Below the pieces are notes generated by a model. That model saw nothing but the letters and a program-made list of their open reading frames with translations. It was not told the origin of the DNA and did no database searches. From the NCBI RefSeq assembly GCF_019393635.1, contig NC_057866.1, forward strand, positions 5,296,223 through 5,360,222: a DNA stretch of 64,000 nucleotides, written 5' to 3'. The translations under genes were made by a program, and so were the position numbers. Shown here one piece after another: positions 11,831 through 23,934 of the stretch (its first letter is position 1; each line of letters begins with the position of its first letter). The stretch comes from Dromiciops gliroides (Eukaryota > Chordata > Mammalia > Microbiotheria > Microbiotheriidae).

Positions 11831-12429
11831 GCCCAGCCTTTGAAGACCCTGGACCTGGCAGGGAGAAGCCTCCAGTCACTCAATGACGAGAGCACCCCCT
11901 TTCCTGCTGCCCTGGAAGACGGTGGGGGGGGGCATGTGTCCCCTTTCCTGCCTTTTACAAAATGGGAAAACATGCCCAGTCCTGGGAAAGCCTTGCATGC
12001 AGCGCATGGGGGCTGGCACTTAGGCATCTCTTCAGGCTTCAGATGAGGGCTGGGGCAGGGAGGACAGAATCCCCTCCCCCTCCCTGCTCTCCCCCCCCCC
12101 CCCCTTCGGTTTTCTCTAGCGCTCCCAGGCCTTTCAGATGCTGGGCTGCTCTCTAGTGACCATATTTATATCCCATTTCTAGACTCCTGAAAACTTCTCC
12201 CTGCATCCCCCAGAGGGAGCTCCAGGCCTTTGGGAGGGACCGACCAAGTCCAGGGGCCAGCGAGGCTTCCCGCAGAGGTCTCCAGGCCAGAAGCCATGTG
12301 GCCCAGAGGGATGATTGGTGGGCGTTATGTGAGCAGTCACAGCACTATCGAGTTGGGGGGAGTTCGCAGCAGAGAGACCCATAAGGGGATCTCAGAAGTG
12401 GAAGGGCCAGAGCGGCATTCCTGCTAGGC

Positions 12430-12560
12430 CATCCTGAGGAGTGGTTATCAGTCTCTTCTGGAAGACCTTCTGGGACAGGGAGCTCACTACCTCTAGGGGT
12501 TAGAAGCTTCTCTTTGCATCAGGCTGGCCCCCAGCTCTGCACGCTGGGAACAAGCAGAAC
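12430..12560 (-). mobile_element. CR1/L3-type LINE fragment
   Basis: gggagctcactacctctagg, then cttctctttgcatc and aagcagaacaaacaagtc are in the antisense order of this clade's 3' part. A MIR-like piece follows at 12610-12760. Confidence 0.5.
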
Positions 12561-13094
12561 AAACAAGTCAAATCCCTTTGCCACTGGAAAGCAGGGAGCC
12601 AAGGATGGACTTAGAGTCTCAGGAATTGAGTTCAGATTCTAGCCCTTTAATTCCTCACTTGTGCGACTCTGGACAAGTCACTCCAATTCCCCAGGCCTCA
12701 GGCTCCCATCTGGGAGAGGATCCCTCCCATCCCTAGGTCTAGGATTCTGTGACTTGGCAAGAATTGCTCTTGAATCTCATCTAATTAGCAGGGGGCTAAA
12801 GCTCTGCTTTGGAGAAAAGAAGCAATGGCTCCCGGGAACCCTCACTGTTGTCTTGGGCAAAGATGAAAATCTGAAAGGGCAGGCACACCTACCCTGAGCT
12901 GGGGATCCGAATAGCGTTGGACTGGCTTATCTTCAGCCCCATTTTCCTTGTGAGGCTCTGGGGCTCAGAGCCCTGGTCTGGCTGCTGCTCCCTGGGCAGG
13001 GGGCAGGGCTGACTGTGTTCATGGGTGAGCATCTTCCTTAGGAGGCCTGCCTCTCTAGCCCAGTGTCTCTAGCACAGAGACAGATGTACCAAGC

Positions 13095-13450
13095 TTGTTC
13101 AGAATATTGTAACGATGATCAGTTGTGCAAGACTTGGCTGCTCTGATCAACACAATGATCCAAGACAATTCCAAAGGACTCAAGATGAAAAGTGCTTCAG
13201 CCTCCAGAGAAAGAATTGATGGATTCTGAGTGCAGACAGAAGCAGACATTTTCCCACTTTCTTTCTTTTCTTGTTTGTGTATGAGTTTTTTTCTTTTGCA
13301 ATGTGTTGATAGGGAATAGGTTTTGTAAGACTTCTCATTATAATTGATATCCTATTGTTTGCCTTCTCAAGGGGTGGAGGAGAGTCAGGGAGGAGAAATT
13401 GAAACTCACATTTTAAACAATGAATGTAAATTTTTTAATGTGATTGGGAA
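13095..13450 (+). mobile_element. L1 LINE 3' terminal fragment
   Basis: gatcaacacaatgatccaag through the 3' UTR to ttaaacaatgaatgtaaatt. It matches the ends at 1750-2100 and 5990-6430. Confidence 0.75.
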
Positions 13451-13489
13451 ATAGTTAATGAAATGGATAATATGTTTCAAATCATTACA

Positions 13490-14235
13490 AAAGTATTTTA
13501 TTATTTTCCAGTTACATGTAAAGACAGTTTTCAACATTTGTTTTCATAAGATTTTGAGTTCCAAATTGTTCTCCCTCCCTCCCTCCCTTCCCTCCCCAAG
13601 ACAGAAAGCAATCTGATATAGGTTATATTTGTGCAATCACATTAAACATTTCTGCATTAGTCATGTTGTGAAAGAAGAATCAGAACAAAAGGGAAAAATC
13701 TAAAAAAAATGTCAAAAAAAGTAGAAACAGTATAGTTCAATCTGCATTTAGAATCCACAGTTCTTTTTTCTGGGTGTGGAGAACATTTTCCATCATTAGT
13801 TCCTTGGAATGTCTTGGATCATTCATTGCACTGCTGAGAAGAGTTAAGTCTATCACAGTTGATCATCACACAATGTTGCTGTTACTGTGTACAATGTTCT
13901 CCTGGTTCTGCTCACTTCACTCAGCATCAGTCCACTTAAGTCTTTCCAGGTTTTTCTGAAATCTGCCTGCTCATCATTTCTTTTTTTTTTGTGAGGCAAT
14001 TGGGGTTAAGTGACTTGCCCAGGGTCACATAGCTAGTGAGGGCAGATTTGAACTCAGGTCCTCCTGAATCCAGGGCTGGTGCACCACCTAGCTGTCCCCT
14101 GCTCATCATTTCTTACAGCACAATAGTATTCCATCACATTCATCTACCACAACTGTTCAGCCAGTTCCCCAATCAAGTGGGCATCCCCTCAATTTTCAAT
14201 TCTTTGCCACCACAAAAAGCTGCTATAAATATAAA
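13490..14235 (-). mobile_element. L1 LINE 3' terminal fragment, antisense, with nested SINE
   Basis: From ttttattattttccagttac through gttctcctggttctgctcac to ttctttgccaccacaaaaag, the reverse complement of the L1 3' end. It lies tail to tail with the plus-strand fragment just before it. Confidence 0.8.
13981..14097 (-). mobile_element. CORE-SINE inside L1, internally shortened
   Basis: ggcaattggggttaagtgac is present, but the copy lacks the middle segment and part of the 5' end. Exact duplication ctgctcatcatttct flanks it. Confidence 0.88.
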
Positions 14236-14631
14236 ATATATATATTTTAAAAGCCAATATGTGCCCTCAGAGGAAGGATCATAGACATTGAGGATTCTTA
14301 TGGTTGAATTGAGCCCCATTGCCTGGTGTAATCTGGGGAGGTATAACCCAGCTTTTCCTCCAATTACCCCATGCCCCTAACTGAAGGCCCAGTTGCTGAG
14401 ACTGGGGAGCAGGCTGGACCAGGAAAGCCTACAGTTAGAGGATTCCAGAGTTAAGAGTCAAAAAGTAGAAGGTTTAGGAAGACCCTGGAAACTACTTGGC
14501 CAAAGTTAAAGACATTGAGTGAAGTGGTCAAAGTCCCACAGTGAGTCAGAGGTTAATAGATTAGAACCTAGGTCGCCCATTTCTAGTGCAGAATCCTTAC
14601 TGTGGGCTTTTAGTCCTATGTTTCTTATCAT

Positions 14632-14720
14632 ATAAAATATTTTATTATTTTCCAGTTACAGGTAAAATTAGTTTTCAAACATTCATTTTCTTATAGATTT
14701 TGAGTTCCACATTTTAGTCC
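14632..14720 (-). mobile_element. L1 LINE 3' tail fragment
   Basis: tattttattattttccagtt and agattttgagttccacattt match the start of the antisense L1 at 13490. Only the last 90 bp or so is present. Confidence 0.65.
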
Positions 14721-15547
14721 TTGGTTCTCATCTAAAGTCCCTCCATACTTGGGGCATTCTGTGTTCCATGTTCTAAGGTCCCTCCTCACTCTGACCTTTA
14801 GCATTCTCTTTTCCGAGGCTCGCCCAGCTCCAACATTCTCTCTTCTAAGGTCCTTGTCTTCTGTGACCTTCTGTTTAATGCCTCTCCCAGCTCGACATTC
14901 CCTGTTCTAGGTTGTAGGGTCCTTGTCAGAGTTGATATTCTGTTTCTTTACAGGCCCAGAATTTGAGAGTTGCCACGGACCTCAGCAACCATCTAGTCCA
15001 GTCCACACACCAAAGCAGTCCCCACTAAGATGTACCTGACAAGTGGCCATCAGCCCATATTTGAGGATGTGTGTATGAGGAAGGAGAACTTCCTAACCCT
15101 GCAGATGGCCCATTGCATTCTGGGACTTGAATTCTCTCAATTGGCTTCTTTGCTGCTTGGGGCCAAAGAGAACAAGGTGATCTCTTCTCCCCGAGAGAGC
15201 CCCCAAATTCCTGATGACAGCTGTCGGGGACCCTGCCCTCAATCACATTTTCTCTAAGCTAAAGGCACCCAGTTCCTCAGTCTTTCTCCCTTTCATCCTG
15301 GTTCTGCCTTGCAAGGAAGGCGGACAAATGGAATCCCTGTTCCTCTTCAGAAGTCAAGGCAACAAGCATTTATTGAGTGCTTATTATGTCAGACCCTGTG
15401 CTAAATGCAGAGGATACAAAGAAAAGCCAAGAACCCTGTCCCTGCCCTCGAGAAGCTTACATTCTAACAAGACAAATGGAAACAAATATGGACACATGTA
15501 AGATATATGTTGTCAAGGGATGGAACTCTCAGAAAGAAGCACTCAAG

Positions 15548-15697
15548 GGGGCTACTAGGTGGCACAGTGGATAAAGCACCGGCCCTGGATTCAGGAGGAC
15601 CTGAGTTCAAATCTGGCCTCAGACCCTTGACACTTACTAGCTGTGTGACCCTGGGTAAGTCACTTAACCCTCGCTGCCCTGCCCCACCCCCAAAAGA
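15548..15697 (+). mobile_element. CORE-SINE inside L2
   Basis: ggctactaggtggcacagtg to tcgctgccctgcccc. The flanks repeat agaagcactcaa, the target duplication. Confidence 0.9.
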
Positions 15698-16028
15698 AGA
15701 AGAAGCACTCAAAGTGGGGGTGACTAGGAAAGGCACTTGCAGGAGGAGGAGGGATTTGAGCTGAGACTTGAAGGAAGCCGGGGTATTGATGCCATTGCTG
15801 GTGATGAGGTAGAATGCATTACACAGAGGCAGCGGGGACAGCCTGTGAAGAGGCACAGAGAGTGGGAGGCTTGGCCAGGAAGATTGTAGATGGAGTATGT
15901 GAGGGAAGTATAAGAAGACCCGGAAAGTAGGAGGGGGGCAGCTGAGCGAGAGCTTTGAAAGCTCAACAGAGGATTTTATATTTGATCCCAGAGGTAATAG
16001 GGAAACAATGACATTTATAGAGTAGAAG

Positions 16029-16054
16029 TGTGTGTGTGTGTGTGTGTGTGTGTT
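16029..16054 (+). repeat. (GT)n microsatellite
   Basis: About 13 uninterrupted GT units within the L2 copy. Confidence 0.9.
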
Positions 16055-16689
16055 TTGTCACAGTCAAGCTACACTACAGGACCCCTAGCAGTCCTTGCAA
16101 CAGTCCAGGTGTAAGGTGATGAGGGACTACCCCAAAGTGGTGACAGTGTCAGAGGAGAGAAAGGAACTTTTATTAACTATGGTATGAAGGTAGAAACAAC
16201 AGCATTGACAACTGATTGGATATGGGGCAGGTGAGAAAGAATGGAGTTGAGGATGGGACCTAGATTGCCCTCCTGGATGATGGGGAGGATCGCGGTGACC
16301 TCAATAATAATGGAGAAGTTAGGAAGGGAGGGGGAACAATGAGTTCAGTTTGGGGCATGCTGAGTTTAGGATGTCCACCAGATGTCCAATCTGAGATGAC
16401 CAAAAGGCAGTTGGAGATGTGAGATTGGAGGTCAACAGAGAACTTGGGGCAGGAAAGGCATATGGGAGAATTAGACATCATCACAAAGATGAAAATTGAA
16501 CTTTGGGGAGCTGACGAGATCCCCAAGTGAAACAGTACAGAAGAGAAGAGGACCCAGGACAGAGCTTTAGGGGATACCCACAGCTAGTGGATGTGCCCCA
16601 GGGGAAGACGCAAAGGAGCAAAGGAGACTGAGCAGGAGCCATCAGAAGGACAGAAGAACCAAGAGACCAAAGCTGTCACCCGGTGTTAG

Positions 16690-17170
16690 CTGTTCCTTCT
16701 AGCTTTGGATCTGCTTGAGACTCTGTCATCCGCAAATCAGATAAAAATGTTGCTTAAGCCTTTCTCTAAGTCACTGATAATAACAGTACATGGTGCCAGG
16801 TTAGGCACGGACCCTCGGGCGGTCCCCTGGAGACCTCCTGCCAAGTTGAAATGGAGCCATCCTCTTGAGTTTGACCATTCGGCCATTTCCTAAGCTCTAA
16901 CTGTCATATTATCTCTCCCTTATCTCGATGTATTTTCCATACGCACAACAAGAGACATCAAACGCTGCTAAAATCTGGGTAAACTGTATGGGCAGCATTC
17001 CTCTGATTTATCGCTTTAGAAACTCTGGCCAAAAAGGAAATGAGCTCTCACTGAGTGACGGATGGATGGATGGACTGGCGCGTCTTGTTCTTGAAGCTCC
17101 CCTTCTGGGATGTCCGAAGCCTTTTCTGGAAGCTTACCAGCCAGCTCTTCAGTGATGCATTCTAGACGGG
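16690..17170 (-). mobile_element. CR1/L3-type LINE fragment (reverse transcriptase part)
   Basis: gtcactgataataacagtac, then ggcggtcccctggagacctc and gcagcattcctctgatttat follow the antisense order of the CR1/L3 reverse transcriptase found in amniotes. No open frame remains. Confidence 0.6.
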
Positions 17171-17549
17171 TTCCAGGCATCTGAGCCCCATTCGCTTGCA
17201 TTCTCTTCCACGTTTTGAAAACGGCCCCTCATAGCTCTGGGATCCTATGTTCTGTCCTGGGCAGGGAGCCCCTTTTGCCAGTTGCCGGCCACCTCTGGCT
17301 CTGACCTCATCCGGCCCCTGGCTAATGAGGAGCTCAAAAGAAGCCATTTGGCGCTTGCCCCCGAGGAAGACTCCCCAGCTGCAGGAAGGGGATTTATCTC
17401 CCCTACCCTCTGACCTTTGACAGGGTGGAATCTGGCCTGGGCTGGGGAAGGGGACACTGACCTCCAGGGGATAGACAAGCCACTCCAGAGCTCTGCAGGC
17501 GGCTGGTGCTGCTGAGCCCGGAAGTTGGGAAGAGCAAGATACTCGCCTC

Positions 17550-17905
17550 CTCTGTGATCCTGGGCAGATCCCTTAACCTTTGTTTGTCTTGCTTTCCTCC
17601 TCCATGCAACAGGGATGAGAGCACCTACCTGGAAGGGTTGTTATGGGGATCAAAGGAAATAATGTTTGCTTTAAAAAAGTGCTTAGCACATGGGGGGGAA
17701 GCAGCTAGGTGGTGCAGTGGATAAAGCACTGGCCTGGATTCAGGAGGACCTGAGTTCAAATCTGGCCTCAGACACTTGACACTAGCTGTGTGACCTTGGG
17801 TAAGTCACTTAACCCTCACTTCTCCGACAAACAAAACAAAACAAAACAAAACTCAAAAAGTGCTTAGCACACAGTTGGTGCTACATAAATGCTGATTCTC
17901 TGCCC
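17550..17905 (+). mobile_element. MIR/THER-like SINE split by a younger SINE
   Basis: tgtgatcctgggcagatccc and ggttgttatggggatcaaag belong to a MIR-type copy. It resumes after the insertion with gtgcttagcacacagttggt. Confidence 0.7.
17691..17854 (+). mobile_element. CORE-SINE (WSINE1-like) inside MIR
   Basis: gcagctaggtggtgcagtgg to an (AAAAC)n-type tail. Exact 17-bp duplication aaaaagtgcttagcaca at 17674-17690 and 17855-17871. Confidence 0.94.
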
Positions 17906-18889
17906 CTCCCTTCCTCTTCCCCATATCTTTTTGTTGGGTCACTCTAAGAGGGGCACTCTGGGCCCAACCACGCACCAGGTCCTGGGCACACAAAGACAGA
18001 AGTGAAGCAGTTCCTGTTTTCAGCGACCTTCTGCTTTGCCCAGGGAGAGAGAACAGCCGCCACAGAGGCTGACTTCTCTGCAAACTCTGCAGCGGGCAGG
18101 GAGCCGTGGGCAGGAAAATGGAAGTAGTGGCTTATGGGGAATCCACAGAGTGTGCTGTTCTAATTGGGATTTTGGGGGAAGACCACCTGCCCTGTCAACA
18201 GGTTTGCTCGGTGTTTGGTGCTGGGCACTTGGTGGGGAATGACTGAAGAAGCGAGGCTGGGGAATGTGAAGAGGTACCTGGGCTGTAAGAAGTGATGAAG
18301 GGGATGGTGGTGTCAGAGAAACCTGGGGAGTCTGGGGTGTGAGGACACAGGAGGAAGGGAGGTGAACTAGAGGAATCTATTCCATCACACCAATACTGTC
18401 CAAGTGAACAGGTCGGAAAGGCTTCAGGACCCTGCTGGATGAACTCTGGGAAGGAACCTCAGGATAAATTATGCTCCCCAGCTCCTGACAGCATGATGGA
18501 CTTGATGCAGAGACATGTGTGGGGACTTGTTTTACCTGATGAGGCACATCGAAAAAGCTTTGCTTTTTCTTTTCATTTGTTTTTAGTGGAGAAGAAGGAG
18601 AGAAAGAAAGGAGAAAAAAAGAAATGCTTGTAATGAAAACAAACCCAAAAAGGTGGGCTGGAAAGATCTGCCCCTCCAAGAGTCTCCAGAGTCTATTTTC
18701 TCCCATACTGGACACGAATCTGGAGTCTTTGGCCCAGAGCCAGGTGAGGACATGCCACTTCCCGCCCTGGTGGGAGAGATGGGCTCAGACTGGGGCAGGT
18801 CTCCTTAAGGTGGTGCTGTGTCGGTCAGTTTTGCTCACTAGCCTTTCTTTGTTTTGAGGGGGCGTGGTTAGGTGAAGTAGAACTAACTA

Positions 18890-19115
18890 TCAATCGATAA
18901 ATATTTATGTAGTGTCCTTAGGCTTGTAGACACTGTACAAACACATTTGATCCTCACAACATTCTTGGGTATTTAGGTGCTATTATTCCCCCATGTTACA
19001 GATGAGGAACTGAGTCCTGGAGGGTTAGATGACTTGCCCAGGGTCACACAGCTAGTAAGCTTCTGAGTAAAATTTGAACTCAGGTTTCCTGTCTCTAGAC
19101 ATTAATTAGTAGACC
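18890..19115 (-). mobile_element. MIR/THER-like SINE
   Basis: tgatcctcacaacattcttg, ttacagatgaggaactgag and gcccagggtcacacagctag: the antisense order of a MIR-type SINE. A further diverged SINE on the plus strand is at 19130-19235. Confidence 0.7.
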
Positions 19116-19927
19116 ATTCTAGAGTAAGCTCAGTGGGGCAGAGTAGATAGGGAGCTGGCCTCAGAGGCATGAAGACCTGGGTTCCAGTCCTGCCTCTGAT
19201 CATACTAGCTGTGTCATCCTGGGCAAGTCACTTGCTCTCAGAGTTAGCAGAAGGTGAGGTCCCTGACCCACAAGCAGAGAGAGCATTTTCTCAGCTGAAA
19301 TCACAGGTCTGGATCTAAATAAATAAACAATAAACAAACAAATGAATGAATGAATAGATGAAAATATGTCAACCGCTTTACATAAAGTGGCCATGTGACC
19401 TCTCTGAGCCTCACTTGCCCAATCCTTCAAAGGGGGTATAATGACTCTTCCTGCCTAAAGGGAGGCTGTGCTAGATTCTTTGCTCTCTGCCCTCTCTGAT
19501 CTCTAAGTCTTTGAAGGAAAGTCTGACCCTGATGGGATTTTCTTTTTATTTTGTTGATAGGTTTGAGTTTTCAGAAAGAAAGGCTCCAGTAGGAAAGAGA
19601 GGATAATCTTTGTCTCCTCCGGGGGGCCATTGGAGGCATCCCTTGAGGGAGTCTGATCACCCAGCAAACACTGACTTGGCTCGCTGCTGCTGGGGGATCC
19701 GGGCGGCCACCTGTGCGATTTCTGTTCGGGTGAGTAGCCTCAATCAGGGGTTCAGCACAGCCTTCGGGAAAAGCTGGGTTTTTCCCCTTTTGGAAAGAAT
19801 CCCGCTTCCCTGCCCCCCTTGCTCCCCATTTGCAGACTGACCCCCACACTTCAGCACATGACCCGTACTGGAATTGTTTGCTCGAAGATGCCCGTTTGTC
19901 ATGAGGGTTTTCTTTTTGTTTTTTTTT

Positions 19928-20033
19928 TTCTTCTTCTTCTTCTTCTTCTTCTTCTTCTTCTTCTTCTTCTTCTTCTCTTCTTCTTCTTCTTCTTCTTCTT
20001 CTTCTTCTTCTTCTTCTTCTTCTTCTTCTTTCA
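19928..20033 (+). repeat. (CTT)n microsatellite
   Basis: About 105 bp of CTT repeats, interrupted near 19975. It is preceded by poly(T). The six-frame readings are pure Phe, Ser, Leu, Arg, Glu or Lys runs and are not genes. Confidence 0.95.
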
Positions 20034-21829
20034 GGTTGGGGGGTGAAAGATGTGGGAGGATCCCTGGAAGGAACTGGGAATGTCTCCTCTAGAGAAGAGA
20101 AGGCTGAGGGGGAAGGAAACACGACGCTGTCCTCTGATGCGCCAAAGATTGTCTTCGGAGGAGGGATGACCTGGTGCCTCTTGCCCAGAGAGCAGAACCA
20201 GGACTATGGGAGGGACATGGTAGAGAAGCCAACGGGGGCTGGATGGCAGCAAGGACCCCCTGAAGATCAGGGCAGTCTCGGGAGGCGGTGAGTTCGCCTT
20301 CACTCGGTTCCCTTCTCAGGAAGGTCACACTCGAGCCTCTGAGGGAGGCTGCCCACTCCTTGGTTGAATAACAGGTTGAGGACCTATCTCAGCCTGAAAG
20401 TATGCTTATTCGTATTAAACCATTTCGAAGCAGTAAAAATATTTCCCCTCCGGTATCTAGAGACACGAGAAAGTGGAAATCCAGAAGGATTAGTCTGGTG
20501 CTGGTGACACCGCAGGGAGTGTCTGGGTGATTTCCACTACAGACTTGAAAGGGGGCAGGCTGCCGTGCCCTCCTGGGGGATGGCAGTCATGGCCCAGCAG
20601 ATGCCTGAAATACTCTCTTCGTCAAAAGTTTCCGATTCTGACCTCACCTGCACTTGGTGCCCAGCCTGGCCTGGAGAAGAGGCCCCTGGGCTTCACTTCT
20701 GCCTACAATGGGGAGGTTTCCCCTGCTCCCCCTGTAGCCACATGGTCATTACATACCCTGGCAGGCTAAAAGCATCTTGAGGAAAATGACGGTCAGTGCC
20801 AAAGCCTGGCATGGGGCTCCTCCTCCTCTGCCCAGACCAGACACTCTGGGCTAGTGCCTGGGGCTCGGCCAGCTCAGTGGCCTGGAGGAAGGTGGGTGGT
20901 GAAGCGGGGCAGGAATCACTTTGTGATCTCCCTTTAGCCCACAGCCCTGGCTGGTAGGATTGAATGCCTTAGGTGGCGCTCAGACCACTTGGGGTGGTGG
21001 TGGGGGTCGTCCTGCTGGATTCAGAGGCTGAGGGATGGAAAGAGCCTTAGCGATCGTCCGGCTTTAATCTCTGTCTTTCCATCCCCAGTGCCAAGTGCAG
21101 TGCTTGGGCTCGTAGCAGGCCTTTGAGAAACAGTGCCTGAATCCAATGTCCTCGTGGTGGGTTCTGGGTCTCCAATACCAAGCTCTCCAATCACCCTCCA
21201 TCATCAATCTGGGGCTTCTGTCTCTCTCTCCAGCCCCTCACTCTTTCTAAAGCTATTCTTGGTCCCCTCCCTGAACCCCATTTTGCATTCACTTCTGCTC
21301 CCTAGGCCATCCTCCCTGCTCTGTCCTCCCCTGGCCCTCCCACGAGGAATCAACAGAGCTGCAGACTCATCCTTTGTTCCAAAGGCCTCCCCATTGTCAG
21401 GTCTCCCCTAGCTGGAGTCCCCTGGAGTCTTCCCTTTTTCTCCCCCCACATGCAGTCAGGGGCCCAAGTCCTCGGCTTTTACCTCCATGAGATTTCTCTA
21501 AATTGCCTGCTTTCTACCCTGACTCAGGCCCCCCTCCCCTCTCCCAGGGGACTTCCAGGAACCTCCTCATCCGTCTCTCAGGATCTCCCGCCCCTTCCTT
21601 CCCCCCCCCCCAGGCCTGTCCCCTGCTCTAAAAGCTTTGGGGCCTTTCCTCCAGATATTTACTGCCCTGCAGACACTGGCCTTTTCAGGCTTCCTCCACA
21701 CAGGGTCTGCACTCTGGCTTCTGGCTATTTCTCCCCCACAATTCACCAGTCTTCTGCCCTGCGGCCCCTCCCTCGGTGGGGCCGGTCCTTCAAGAGCCTC
21801 GTTTTAAGGAAGGTGCCCTGGCTGGTCAC

Positions 21830-22480
21830 GTTTGTGCCTCCACTCCTCTCTGAGCCTGCTCCCTCCACCTTGGCCCTGCTTCTCAACTCCCTTTTGTGAG
21901 CTGTCTTTTCCCATTTGAGTGCAAGCTTCTTGAGGCCAGGGCTGTCTTTCTTTAACTTGTGTGTGTATCCTCAGCCCTTCGAACATCCCTCATACACAGC
22001 AAGTGCTTAATAATGTTTGTTCACTTATGGACTTGACTCTGTGTCCCGCTGACGGATGGAGAACTACCTACTCTCTGAATGGGGCACGCCTTCTGACTAC
22101 ATCTTTCGACGGCTTTTTTCTATGTCTGAAGAGTCCCCTCACTTTTCCCTCTCAGGTGACTGAGAGGTGACTCAGCTGCCTCCTCCAGAAAGCCTTCCTA
22201 GATGTTCTGGTGCTCAGTGCTCTCTTCCACCTCAAAGTCCTTCAAATTCATTGTTTGTCAATGTCACATAGTAAGAGGGCAGAGATCAGGTAATTTTTGT
22301 CTTTGTATACCTAGTCTTTACTGTAGGACCCAGCATATAGTAAGTGCATAATAATTGTTTGTGATCAGTATATGGTAAGTGCATAATAAATGTTTGCTGA
22401 CAAGTATATGGTAAGTGCATAACAAATGCTTGTTCATTGTCTAGTATATAGTAAGTGCCTGGAAAATGTCTGCTTAGCCT
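21830..22480 (+). mobile_element. L2 LINE 3' ends, two adjacent copies
   Basis: gtgcaagcttcttgaggcca to aagtgcttaataatgtttg is one L2 end. A second covers 22190-22480 and finishes with four tandem copies of its last 35-40 bp. Confidence 0.65.
22332..22480 (+). repeat. Tandem repeat of an L2 tail, four units
   Basis: Units start at 22332, 22367, 22403 and 22443, each with the core atatggtaagtgcataa or a close variant, spacing 35-40 bp. Confidence 0.8.
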
Positions 22481-22570
22481 CTAATACACTTTTGTTTCCT
22501 GGAGTCTGGCCGATGAATCACTAATTAGAGAATCCTTGTGTTCTTTCAGGCAGAGTCAAGCTCTCAGCTG

Positions 22571-22594
22571 CTGTGTGTGTGTGTGTGTGTGTGT
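22571..22594 (+). repeat. (GT)n microsatellite
   Basis: About 12 GT units followed by a degenerate TG-rich stretch. Confidence 0.85.
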
Positions 22595-22979
22595 GGCATG
22601 TGTATGCGTGTGTATTTTCCATGTTGCCAAATGATAAACGAATGACCTAGATGTACCCAGAGAATGCTTGAACTGGAAGAGAAGAGAGGACTCCCTTCCC
22701 TCTCATTTTGTAAAGGAGGAAACCAAGGCCCAGACAGGTAGACCAGATCATTTCTCAAGTTCCTTCCAAATGACCTTCTGTGTTTTATGTCCTGGGGCTG
22801 ACTTCCTTCCTTCCTTCCTTCCATCATTCAGTCATTCATTCATCCAAATGTTTCTTGGTCAAGTCCCTGTGTAGAGAGGGAAGAATGAGTAAAAGACCTT
22901 GTCCCTGTCCTCATAGAGCCTACAACTTAAGCCTCCGTTGCTAAAATGAAGGCACATCCCATGCACTGAACTGAATGCC

Positions 22980-23240
22980 ATGAACATTTATTAAGTACCC
23001 ACTGTATTCAGATCATGTCTAGACATGGTGTGTCCCTGCCTTCAAGCAGTTGATAGTCTAATAGAGGTATAAAGTAGAAATACAGAATAATGACATACCC
23101 TAAAAGCAATTGCCAAGACATAAGCAATCAACAAGCCTCAGGGTGGGGCAGAGAGGTGGTTGTGGAGAAGGCAGAATCAAGGAAGGCTCCCTGGAGAAGG
23201 TGATCTTTCACTTGGAAGTGGACTTTAAAGGATGGAGGGA
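22980..23240 (-). mobile_element. L2 LINE antisense fragment
   Basis: gaacatttattaagtaccca, then caagcagttgatagtctaat and aaggctccctggagaaggtg follow the antisense L2 3' order. Confidence 0.65.
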
Positions 23241-23934
23241 AGGAGGAGTTAGGGAGGAGCCCTTCTTTTCTCATTCTCCTTTCTCTCCTCCACTGCCTCT
23301 CCATCAGGTACATAGAAGTGGAGGAGGCTTCCTCTGGCCCCAACAAGCAGCCAAATCTCTCTTGTCAAGTTCAAACAACCAGATGGTTCTGGGCTCACAT
23401 CCATGGGGCAAAACCTGGGCCTGTCAGGTCAAGCTTGAGCCCCTGCCTTTAACTTTCTCTACTTCCTTTGCTGCCCTGACCTTGAACCTTCGCTCCCCTC
23501 ATTGGTTGAGAATCATCTTGAGCCTTATTTAAGTCCAAGTGACTCATGCCTGTCCAAGTCCAAGTTTTTGGGTAAAATGTGTCATTTGGTCCAAAGGTCA
23601 TACTAGGAAAGAAATGGCGCATCCTTCCTCCTGGAGAGCTCCCGAGAATGGCACCGAGGCCTGGCCGAGACACGTGTCCTCTGGCCAAACCAACCTTTGT
23701 TTTCCTTTGATTTTGAAAGTCTAGCCGATGCCTCTTACACTGACACTCATTTCTGGTTAGATGTCTCCTCTCCCACCCCCAGGGAGTTTTCCATGATGAA
23801 AAAGGAAAAGAAAAAACCAGTTGTGCAGAACCAACCAACACATTGACCACAGCTGACAGGCACCACTCCATTTCTAGCTACACAGCGTCGCTCCCGTCTC
23901 ACCCTTCTCTTCCCTCCCCCCTCCATGCCATCTA

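Larger units (their letters stand above)
15340..16685 (-). mobile_element. L2 LINE, long antisense copy
   Basis: Begins with the antisense 3' end (aagcatttattgagtgctta, then gaagcttacattctaac) and continues through gaggattttatatttgatcc, caggtgtaaggtgatgaggg, ggatgtccaccagatgtcca and cccaggacagagctttaggg. This is the antisense of the L2 reverse-transcriptase part. It contains a SINE and a (GT)n. Degraded, non-coding. Confidence 0.75.

Noticed and set aside
15464-15856. Recurrent peptide VTQLVSVKCLRPDLNSG seen in many places
   Set aside because: This is the antisense reading of the SINE, repeated wherever the SINE occurs; its sense counterpart (ALDSGGPEFKSGLRHLTL) is likewise a SINE product.
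19571-20122. 183-residue minus-strand ORF with Arg- and Glu-runs
   Set aside because: It is a translation of the (CTT)n microsatellite with random flanks.
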